This document shows, one piece after another, positions 57,303 to 64,000 of a DNA stretch of 64,000 nucleotides. The DNA comes from Actinomycetospora lemnae (GTDB lineage: Bacteria > Actinomycetota > Actinomycetes > Mycobacteriales > Pseudonocardiaceae), in NCBI RefSeq assembly GCF_028737315.1, contig NZ_JAQZAO010000007.1:1-64000 (forward strand), read 5' to 3'. A program made the translations under genes and the position numbers. Numbering within the stretch: the first letter of the stretch is position 1; each line of letters starts with the position of its first letter. The notes beneath the pieces were generated by a model. The model was not told the DNA's origin and did not search any database. It saw only the letters and a list, made by a program, of their open reading frames with translations.

Positions 57303-58589
57303 ATGGCACGCATCGGCGACGGCGGTGACCTGCTGAAGTGCTCCTTCTGCGGGAAGAGCCAGAAGCAGGTCAAGAAGCTCATCGCCGGTCCGGGCGTGTA
57401 CATCTGCGATGAGTGCATCGACCTGTGCAACGAGATCATCGAGGAGGAGCTCGCCGAGGCCGGCGAGGTCAAGCTCGACGAGCTCCCGAAGCCGACCGAG
57501 ATCCACGACTTCCTCGATCAGTACGTGATCGGCCAGGACGACACCAAGAAGACGCTCTCGGTCGCGGTCTACAACCACTACAAGCGGGTGCAGGCCGGCG
57601 AGAAGAACCGCGAGAACAGCCGCAACGACGACACCGTCGAGCTGGCGAAGTCGAACATCCTCATGCTCGGCCCCACCGGCTGCGGCAAGACCTACCTCGC
57701 GCAGACCCTCGCGAAGCTGCTCAACGTCCCGTTCGCCATCGCGGACGCCACGGCCCTCACCGAGGCCGGCTACGTGGGCGAGGACGTCGAGAACATCCTC
57801 CTCAAGCTGATCCAGGCGGCCGACTACGACGTCAAGCGCGCCGAGACCGGCATCATCTACATCGACGAGGTCGACAAGATCGCGCGGAAGTCGGAGAACC
57901 CGTCGATCACGCGCGACGTCTCCGGCGAGGGCGTCCAGCAGGCCCTGCTGAAGATCCTCGAGGGCACGACGGCGTCGGTGCCACCCCAGGGTGGGCGCAA
58001 GCACCCGCACCAGGAGTTCATCCAGATCGACACGACGAACGTCCTGTTCATCGTGGCCGGGGCCTTCGCGGGCCTCGAGAAGATCATCGCGGAGCGCGTC
58101 GGCCGTGGCGGTCTCGGCTTCGGCGCCGACATCCGCTCGAAGGCCGAGATGGAGTCCGCCGAGTCGTTCGGCGACACGCTCCCCGAGGACCTCATCAAGT
58201 TCGGCCTGATCCCCGAGTTCATCGGCCGCGTGCCGATCGTCGCCTCGGTGTCGAACCTCGACCAGCCGAGCCTCGTGCAGATCCTCACCGAGCCGCGCAA
58301 CGCGCTGGTCAAGCAGTACCAGAAGCTCTTCGAGATGGACGGCGTCGAGCTCGAGTTCGCCCCCGAGGCGCTCGAGGCCATCGCCGACCTCGCGATCCTC
58401 CGCGGCACCGGTGCCCGCGGTCTGCGCGCGATCATGGAAGAGGTCCTCAACCCGGTGATGTACGACATCCCGGGTCGTGACGACGTCGCCAAGGTCGTGG
58501 TCACCGAGCAGACCGTCAAGGAGAACGTGAACCCGACGATCGTCCCGCGCCAGCCCTCGCGGCGGGAGCGGCGCGACAAGTCGGCCTAG
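57303..58589 (+). CDS. clpX: ATP-dependent Clp protease ATP-binding subunit ClpX
   Basis: A 428-residue AAA+ unfoldase that feeds ClpP1P2. The zinc-binding domain has Cys13, Cys16, Cys35 and Cys38; Walker A is GPTGCGKT at 123-130; Walker B YIDEVDKI; GxxG motifs and the sensor-2 GARGLRAI follow. ATG 57303. A 245-bp gap separates it from clpP2, with TACGGT at about 57239 as a possible -10 box, so it probably has its own promoter. Confidence 0.97.
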   Translation: MARIGDGGDLLKCSFCGKSQKQVKKLIAGPGVYICDECIDLCNEIIEEELAEAGEVKLDELPKPTEIHDFLDQYVIGQDDTKKTLSVAVYNHYKRVQAGEKNRENSRNDDTVELAKSNILMLGPTGCGKTYLAQTLAKLLNVPFAIADATALTEAGYVGEDVENILLKLIQAADYDVKRAETGIIYIDEVDKIARKSENPSITRDVSGEGVQQALLKILEGTTASVPPQGGRKHPHQEFIQIDTTNVLFIVAGAFAGLEKIIAERVGRGGLGFGADIRSKAEMESAESFGDTLPEDLIKFGLIPEFIGRVPIVASVSNLDQPSLVQILTEPRNALVKQYQKLFEMDGVELEFAPEALEAIADLAILRGTGARGLRAIMEEVLNPVMYDIPGRDDVAKVVVTEQTVKENVNPTIVPRQPSRRERRDKSA

Positions 58590-58603
58590 CTCGACACCCC
58601 GGG

Positions 58604-59539
58604 TCAGCCGGCCCGGCGCGGTCCCGCGCCGGGCTGCTGGTCGCGGGCGTGACGGCCGAGGAAGCCGATCACGTCCGGCATGACCCGCGCGTAGTACACC
58701 CCGTCGTGGCGCCCGGGGCCGATCGTCGCCACCTCCGGGCGCGCGAGCGCGACGTAGCGCCGCGTGGCCTCGACGAAGGGGTCGGCGTCGCCGCACCACA
58801 CGCCCGTCGGCACGCCGGCGAGCTCGGGGCAGAAGCGCAGCGGGTCGTGCGCCTCCCAGTCGGGCCGATCCCGGAACGGGCGGCGCGCGGCGGCCCGCCA
58901 GTCGGTGAACAGGCCCGGGCTGATGACGCCGACGGCTCGCGTCGGGCGCTGGCGTCGCACCCGCTCGCGGGTGTAGAGCAGCGCGCCCGCCCCGCCCATC
59001 GACACGCCCGTGGCCATCGCCGGCTCGCCCGGCAGGTCGCCGGGTGCGGGGGTGGTCGCGAGGCCGCGCTCGCGCAGCCAGGCGGGCAGCTCCTCGAGGA
59101 GCATGCGCAGCGGGTCGTCGCCCCGGGTGTAGGGGTGCCAGTAGTTGTCGCCGCCGTCGACGGCGACCAGCGCGAACGTCGGCACGCCGCGGGCCCAGGC
59201 GTCGCCGAGCAGCCTGCGGTTGCCGGCCTCGCCGAACCACAGCGCGTTGCCCCGCAGCCCGTGCAGCGCGACACACACCGGCAGCCCGCTGCGGTCCGCG
59301 TCCGGCGGCAGCACGGTGACGAGCCGGACCGCGCGGCCACGTGCGGTGGAGCGGATCCACTCGACGGTGCTGACGGCGTCGGTCGGCGACGGCCGGCGCG
59401 GCGGGTCCGGGATCCGCTGGGGCGGGGGCGCCGGGTCGTCCTGGCCGACGAGCAGCCCGCCCCCCCCCAGCGCCCCGGCGACCCCGAGGGCGCCGGCGGA
59501 GCCGAGGAGGAACTGGCGACGGGTCGGTCGGGCGGGCAC
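58604..59539 (-). CDS. Secreted (Tat-type) alpha/beta-hydrolase-fold esterase
   Basis: A 311-residue secreted esterase. RRQFLLGSAGALGVAGALGGGG near the start is a twin-arginine signal (RRxFL). The nucleophile is in GVSMGGAGAL; Asp in WCGDADPF, His in GRHDGVYY. Esterase D/antigen-85-like shape, possibly acting on cell-wall esters. GTG 59539 follows GGAGGGAGGA. Inserted between clpX and fdhD; converges on clpX with 14 bp between stops. Confidence 0.85.
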   Translation of the reverse strand: MPARPTRRQFLLGSAGALGVAGALGGGGLLVGQDDPAPPPQRIPDPPRRPSPTDAVSTVEWIRSTARGRAVRLVTVLPPDADRSGLPVCVALHGLRGNALWFGEAGNRRLLGDAWARGVPTFALVAVDGGDNYWHPYTRGDDPLRMLLEELPAWLRERGLATTPAPGDLPGEPAMATGVSMGGAGALLYTRERVRRQRPTRAVGVISPGLFTDWRAAARRPFRDRPDWEAHDPLRFCPELAGVPTGVWCGDADPFVEATRRYVALARPEVATIGPGRHDGVYYARVMPDVIGFLGRHARDQQPGAGPRRAG

Positions 59540-59633
59540 GGTCGGCGTCCTCCCTCCACGCGAGCCGGGGTCCTCCGGCACCGTACGGCCCGGGGACCCG
59601 CGTGGGCGGGCCTCGGGCGCCCGATCGGCCCCG

Positions 59634-60482
59634 TCAGCCCCCGACCAGGGGAGCATCCTCGGTGACGATCCGCTGCGTCCCCGCGTACACGTTCATCGAG
59701 CGGCCCCGCAGGAAGCCCACCAGCGTCATGCCCGACTCCCGGGCCATCTCGACGGCCAGCGACGACGGCGCGGACACGGCCGCGAGCACCGGCACGCCCG
59801 CCATGACCGCCTTCTGGGTCAGCTCGAACGACGCGCGCCCCGAGACCATGAGCACGGTGCCGCCCGCGGGGATCCCGCCCTGGAGCAGCGCGTACCCGAG
59901 CACCTTGTCCACGGCGTTGTGCCGCCCGACGTCCTCGCGGGCGACGACCAGCGTGCCGTCGGCGCGGAAGAGCCCGGCGGCGTGCAGCCCGCCGGTGCTG
60001 TCGAAGACGGCCTGGGCCGCGCGCAGGGTGTCGGGCAGGCCGGCGAGGACCTCGGGGGTGAGGGTCACCGGGTCGTCGCCGGGCGCGTAGCGGGTCTTGG
60101 TCCGCACCGCGTCGAGGGACGCCTTGCCGCAGACCCCGCACGACGAGGTCGTGTAGAAGCGCCGCTCGACCGAGTCGTCCGGCGGCGCCACGCCGGGGGC
60201 GAGGGCGATGTCGAGGACGTTGTAGGTGTTGCGGCCGCTGTCGTCGACCGAGTCGCAGTAGCGGGCCGTCGAGACGTCCTCGCGGTCGCCGATCACGCCC
60301 TCGGTGAGCAGGAAGCCGTGCGTGAGCTCGACGTCGTGCCCCGGCGTGCGCATCGTGACCGCCAACGAGCGGCCCGCGACCCGGATCTCCAGCGGCTCCT
60401 CGGCGGCGAGGGTGTCCGGGCGCCGCCGCGTCTCGCCGTCCTCGATGTGCAGCACCGGCCGCTTCACCGTCACGCGTCCCAT
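59634..60482 (-). CDS. fdhD: Formate dehydrogenase accessory sulfurtransferase FdhD
   Basis: A 282-residue FdhD, which carries sulfur to the molybdenum cofactor of formate dehydrogenase. The catalytic cysteine loop is [11 protein letters not shown] (Cys115, Cys118); [18 protein letters not shown] and [12 protein letters not shown] are FdhD marks. ATG 60482 follows GGAGGCGGTC. Divergent from the OFA-family transporter by 101 bp; the two genes suggest formate metabolism, though no formate dehydrogenase is in the window. Confidence 0.96.
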   Translation of the reverse strand: MGRVTVKRPVLHIEDGETRRRPDTLAAEEPLEIRVAGRSLAVTMRTPGHDVELTHGFLLTEGVIGDREDVSTARYCDSVDDSGRNTYNVLDIALAPGVAPPDDSVERRFYTTSSCGVCGKASLDAVRTKTRYAPGDDPVTLTPEVLAGLPDTLRAAQAVFDSTGGLHAAGLFRADGTLVVAREDVGRHNAVDKVLGYALLQGGIPAGGTVLMVSGRASFELTQKAVMAGVPVLAAVSAPSSLAVEMARESGMTLVGFLRGRSMNVYAGTQRIVTEDAPLVGG

Positions 60483-60583
60483 GACCGCCTCCGATCCGTG
60501 GCTGTGTGTGATCGGTGTGTGACTCTTCGCCCGACCGGGTATCGGCCGTCGTACCGGACGGTGGCGGCGAAAGGGGACCATCC

Positions 60584-61963
60584 ATGGCCGGCGGCTTCTT
60601 CGATCGCTCCTCCATCGTCGCACCACCGGGATGGAGTCGCTGGCTCGTTCCCCCGGCGGCGCTCGCCGTCCACCTCGGCATCGGTCAGGCCTACGCGTGG
60701 AGCGTGCTCAAGACGGGTCTCGGCCAGGGGCTGCAGCTCTCCGGCACGGCGACGGCGCTGCCCTTCCAGCTCGCCATCGTCATGCTCGGTCTGTCGGCCG
60801 CCGTCTTCGGCACGCAGGTCGAGCGGCGCGGCCCACGCTGGGCGATGGCCGTCGCGACGGCCTGCTTCGCCGCCGGGTTCCTCATCTCCGCGGCCGGCAT
60901 CGCCATGGGGCAGTACTGGCTGGTCATCGTGGGGTACGGCGCCGTCGGCGGCATCGGTCTGGGCATCGGCTACATCTCGCCGGTGTCGACGTTGATCAAG
61001 TGGTTCGTCGACCGCCCCGGCATGGCGACCGGCATCGCCATCATGGGCTTCGGCGGCGGCGCGCTCATCGCCTCGCCGGTCGAGACCGCCCTGCTCAGCG
61101 CCTTCGGTCGGACGCCCGGCGGTCTCGCCTCGACCTTCCTCGTCCTGGGCATCGCGTACGCGATCTTCATGTCGCTCGGCTGGCTGCTGATCCGGGTGCC
61201 CCCGGAGGGCTGGCGCCCGCCCGGCGCCGCGGCGGAGTCGGAGGACCCGGCGCAGCGGGGCCCCGCCGTCTCGGTGTCGAAGGCCGTCCGGCTGCCGCAG
61301 TTCTGGTTCCTGTGGATCGTCCTGTGCTTCAACGTCACCGCGGGCATCGGCATCCTCGAACGCGCCGACGGCATCTTCCGCGACTTCTTCGGGTCCACCA
61401 CCACGGCGCAGCAGCTCGCCGGCGCGGCGGCGGCGTTCGTCGCGATCCTCTCGCTGGCCAACATGCTCGGCCGGTTCGTCTGGTCGTCGACGTCCGACCT
61501 CGTCGGCCGCAAGAACATCTACCGCATGTACCTCGGCCTCGGCGCCCTGCTCTACCTGGTCATCCTGACCCTCGGCGAGGGCAACAAGGTCATCTTCCTC
61601 ATCGCGTCGCTGCTGATCCTGTCGTTCTACGGCGCCGGCTTCGCCACGGTCCCCGCGTACCTCAAGGACCTCTTCGGCACCTACCAGGTCGGCGCGATCC
61701 ACGGCCGGCTGCTCACGGCGTGGTCGGCGGCCGGCGTGCTCGGGCCGCTGATCGTGAACGCGATCGTCGACGCCAGCGACGCCGAGGGCCCGGCGCGCTA
61801 CACCACGTCCTTCATCATCATGACCGCGCTGCTGGCGATCGGGTTCGTGGCCAACGAGCTGATCCGCCCGGTGGACCCGAAGCACTACGTCAGTGACGCC
61901 GAGCGTGCCGCGCCCGAGGGCTCGGCCGCCGCCGAGGAGCGCCGACAGGGAGCGACCCGATGA
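60584..61963 (+). CDS. OFA-family MFS transporter (oxalate/formate antiporter-like)
   Basis: A 459-residue transporter with 12 membrane helices. [17 protein letters not shown], a [36 protein letters not shown] region and [19 protein letters not shown] are typical of the OFA family. ATG 60584 with AAGGGGA upstream. Its stop overlaps the next start as ATGA, and that small gene is the known companion of such transporters. Placed divergent from fdhD, which supports formate or oxalate as substrate. Confidence 0.92.
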   Translation: MAGGFFDRSSIVAPPGWSRWLVPPAALAVHLGIGQAYAWSVLKTGLGQGLQLSGTATALPFQLAIVMLGLSAAVFGTQVERRGPRWAMAVATACFAAGFLISAAGIAMGQYWLVIVGYGAVGGIGLGIGYISPVSTLIKWFVDRPGMATGIAIMGFGGGALIASPVETALLSAFGRTPGGLASTFLVLGIAYAIFMSLGWLLIRVPPEGWRPPGAAAESEDPAQRGPAVSVSKAVRLPQFWFLWIVLCFNVTAGIGILERADGIFRDFFGSTTTAQQLAGAAAAFVAILSLANMLGRFVWSSTSDLVGRKNIYRMYLGLGALLYLVILTLGEGNKVIFLIASLLILSFYGAGFATVPAYLKDLFGTYQVGAIHGRLLTAWSAAGVLGPLIVNAIVDASDAEGPARYTTSFIIMTALLAIGFVANELIRPVDPKHYVSDAERAAPEGSAAAEERRQGATR

Positions 61964-62091
61964 CCGACCGCACCACGTCCGCCCCCACCGGCGGTCGCCT
62001 CGTCCTCGCCGTCGTCGCGTGGCTGTGGGTGCTGATCCCGTTCGTCTACGGGGTCTACTCCCTCGTCCTCAAGGTGCCGGCGCTCTTCTGA
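61960..62091 (+). CDS. Small subunit of OFA-type MFS transporter
   Basis: Forty-three residues with one membrane helix: [16 protein letters not shown] then VVAWLWVLIPFVYGVYSLVLK. Such peptides, annotated as MFS transporter small subunit, occur next to OFA transporters. ATG 61960 overlaps the transporter's stop (ATGA), so the two are made together. It is too short for the usual gene-calling cut-offs. Confidence 0.9.
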   Translation: MTDRTTSAPTGGRLVLAVVAWLWVLIPFVYGVYSLVLKVPALF

Positions 62092-62131
62092 GCCGGTCCG
62101 GGGCCGCGGGCGACCGGTCGTAGCATCGAGG

Positions 62132-63703
62132 GTGATGACGAGCGACGACCGATGGGGCTCCGTCCACGCCGACCAGGACGCGTCCGGGGATGCGGACGCC
62201 GACGAGCTGGCCCAGCTCCTGGCGATGGCGGGCGGTGCCGACGACTCCGGCTCCGGGCCGGGCGGCGGTGCGCTCGCCGACGCGCTGAGCCAGGGCGTCA
62301 CGACGGGCCCGACCGACGACCGGTCCGGTCACGAGCCCGACGACGCCGAGGCGCTCGCGGCGCTGCGCGCCGTGGAGGCCGAGCTCGACGAGCGCTGGCC
62401 CGAGACCCGGATCGCGCCGTCGCTCGACCGCATCCGCGCGCTGGTCGAGGTGCTCGGCGACCCGCAGCGGTCCTACCCGGCGATCCACGTCGCCGGCACC
62501 AACGGCAAGAGCTCGGTCACGCGGATGATCGACGCGCTGCTGACGCGCATCGGCCCGCGCACGGGGCGGTACACCAGCCCGCACCTGCAGCGGGTCACCG
62601 AGCGGATCGCGATCGACGGGGCGCCGATCAGCGCACGGCGCTACGTCGAGATCTACCAGGAGATCGCCCCGTTCCTCGGCATCGTCGACCGCGCGCAGGG
62701 CGACGGCCCGAAGCTCTCGAAGTTCGAGGTGCTCACCGGCATGGCCTTCGCCGCGTTCGCGGACGCGCCGGTGGACGTCGCGGTGCTCGAGGTCGGGCTC
62801 GGCGGGACCTGGGACGCCACCAACGTCGCCGACGCCGTCGTCGCCGCGATCACGCCGATCGACATCGACCACGTGAACTACCTGGGTCCGGAGCTCGGCG
62901 GGATCGCCGCGGAGAAGGCCGGCGTCATCAAGCAGGGCGCCGTCGCCCTCATGGCCGAGCAGTCGCCCGAGGCCGCGAAGGTGCTGCTCGAGCGTGCGGT
63001 GGCGATGGACGCCGAGGTCGCGCGCTCGGGGATGGAGTTCGGGGTGCTCGGGCGCGACGTCGCCGTCGGGGGCCAGCAGCTGCGCCTGCAGGGGCTCGGC
63101 GGCGAGTACGACGACATCTACCTGCCGCTGTTCGGCGAGCACCAAGCGAAGAACGCGGCGCTGGCGCTCGCGAGCGTCGAGGCGTTCTTCGGTGCCGGGG
63201 CGTCGCGCAAGCTCGACATCGACGCCGTCCGCGACGCGTTCGCCTCGGTGCGCGTGCCCGGGCGGCTCGAGCGGCTGCGCTCGGCGCCGACCGTCGTCGT
63301 GGACGCCGCGCACAACCCGCACGGCGCACGGGCGGCGGCCGCCGCGGTGCGCGAGGAGTTCTCGTTCCGCCGGCTGGTCGGGGTCGTCGCGATCCTGGGC
63401 GACAAGGACGCCGAGGGGATCCTCGCCGCGCTCGAGCCGGTGCTCGACGAGGTCGTCGTCACCGCCGTCAGCTCGCCGCGCGCGATGGACGCCGACGAGC
63501 TCGGCAGCCTCGCGGTCGGGTACTTCGGCGCCGACCGCGTGGTCGTCGAGACGCGGATGGACGCCGCGCTCGAGACCGCGATCGGGCTCGCCGAGGAGAC
63601 CGACGACCCCGACACCCCATTTGCCGGCGCGGGCGTGCTGGTGGTGGGTTCGGTCGTCGCGGCCGGCGAGGCTCGCACCCTGCTGGGGCGGGAGCCGCAG
63701 TGA
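62132..63703 (+). CDS. folC: Dihydrofolate synthase/folylpolyglutamate synthase
   Basis: A 523-residue Mur-ligase-family enzyme that adds glutamate to dihydropteroate and folates. The N-terminal 70 residues are acidic and disordered (SVHADQDASGDADADE), as in other actinobacterial FolC. HVAGTNGKSSV is the ATP loop; SPHLQRVTERI, AVLEVGLGGTWDATNV and DAAHNPHG follow. GTG 62132 or ATG 62135; a TAGCAT -10 box at about 62121 would give a leaderless or short-leader mRNA. The stop overlaps the next gene's start (GTGA). Confidence 0.95.
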   Translation: MMTSDDRWGSVHADQDASGDADADELAQLLAMAGGADDSGSGPGGGALADALSQGVTTGPTDDRSGHEPDDAEALAALRAVEAELDERWPETRIAPSLDRIRALVEVLGDPQRSYPAIHVAGTNGKSSVTRMIDALLTRIGPRTGRYTSPHLQRVTERIAIDGAPISARRYVEIYQEIAPFLGIVDRAQGDGPKLSKFEVLTGMAFAAFADAPVDVAVLEVGLGGTWDATNVADAVVAAITPIDIDHVNYLGPELGGIAAEKAGVIKQGAVALMAEQSPEAAKVLLERAVAMDAEVARSGMEFGVLGRDVAVGGQQLRLQGLGGEYDDIYLPLFGEHQAKNAALALASVEAFFGAGASRKLDIDAVRDAFASVRVPGRLERLRSAPTVVVDAAHNPHGARAAAAAVREEFSFRRLVGVVAILGDKDAEGILAALEPVLDEVVVTAVSSPRAMDADELGSLAVGYFGADRVVVETRMDAALETAIGLAEETDDPDTPFAGAGVLVVGSVVAAGEARTLLGREPQ

Positions 63704-64000
63704 CCACCTCGGGAGACGGAACGGAGCGGAGCTCGACCGTCGGGCCCGACGGCGGCGCGGCGGCGCGCAAGGCGTTCCGCGGGCCGGCGAGCGCCTGCCT
63801 GTCGCTCGAGGTCGTCATCGTGCCGCTCGGCCTGCTCGTCATGGACAAGGTCGAGGGCGGGCTGACGCCGGCGAAGATCGCGTGGGTGGTCGTCCTGACG
63901 CTCGGGATGATCGTCGCGATCGCGACCTTCTCGCGGCCCTGGGGCCTGCCGCTGGCCCTGGGCCTGCAGGTGCTCATGCTGCTCGGCTGGCTCGTGTCCC
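63700..64000 (+). CDS. DUF4233 membrane protein (3' partial)
   Basis: The first 100 codons of a small membrane protein cut by the window end. GTG 63700 overlaps the folC stop. After a polar start (TTSGDGTERSSTVGPDGG) come two hydrophobic segments, SLEVVIVPLGLLVMDKV and IAWVVVLTLGMIVAIAT, with a third beginning, LALGLQVLMLLGWL. In relatives folC is followed by DUF4233 and ndk, which fits here. Confidence 0.88.
   Translation, partial: MTTSGDGTERSSTVGPDGGAAARKAFRGPASACLSLEVVIVPLGLLVMDKVEGGLTPAKIAWVVVLTLGMIVAIATFSRPWGLPLALGLQVLMLLGWLVS

Overview
The window is very GC-rich (third codon positions almost all G or C), uses many GTG and some TTG starts, and carries the paired clpP1-clpP2-clpX block behind tig, type VII (ESX)-type secretion substrates, a PASTA-less Ser/Thr kinase and a rifamycin-associated promoter element. 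This points to a filamentous or Pseudonocardia-like actinobacterium. The genus is inference; no 16S or species marker is present.

1-13.2 kb: a peptide-biosynthesis cluster. A 5'-truncated membrane synthetase of the Pls/PosA type (two tandem carrier domains, six membrane segments, hexapeptide-repeat domains) is followed by a free-standing adenylation-thiolation enzyme, an SbnB-like dehydrogenase, an SbnA-like PLP enzyme and a TauD-type dioxygenase. SbnA and SbnB homologues make L-2,3-diaminopropionate (Dap), so the cluster probably makes a Dap-containing or poly-Dap peptide at the membrane. A divergent FHA-HTH regulator and a Ser/Thr kinase sit inside it. An aldehyde dehydrogenase follows.

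13.2-16.9 kb: DUF488 and acyltransferase genes, then a compact minus-strand toxin operon: an EspC-like ESX substrate with a YxxxD signal, a large toxin with a bacterial RNase A-like C-terminus, and a CdiI-type immunity protein.

16.9-24.6 kb: an S9 peptidase, a class II amidotransferase of the N-acetylglutaminylglutamine amide type, and a GCS2/circularly-permuted ATP-grasp fusion (a possible dipeptide-solute pathway); then rpiB and a Nei2-like glycosylase.

24.6-53.9 kb: accessory region. It holds a Rieske oxygenase/sarcosine-oxidase-like pair with a divergent LysR regulator, a P450-ferredoxin-TetR unit, a nucleobase permease, a LipP-like serine hydrolase, a rifamycin monooxygenase (rox) behind a near-perfect RAE, short-chain dehydrogenases, a divergent XRE regulator with candidate operators, a CheB-like esterase, a Crp-type regulator, tRNA-Gly(UCC) and tRNA-Pro(UGG), and a coupled operon of a 31-residue basic peptide, a pentapeptide-repeat protein and YnfA. 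A decayed DinB-family gene lies at about 41.1 kb.

53.9-64 kb: housekeeping genes tig-clpP1-clpP2-clpX, then an inserted esterase, fdhD and an OFA transporter with its small subunit, then folC and a partial DUF4233 gene. In Mycobacterium tuberculosis rpiB-nei2-lipP-tig-clpP1-clpP2 are contiguous, so this window looks like that block expanded by about 29 kb of insertions.
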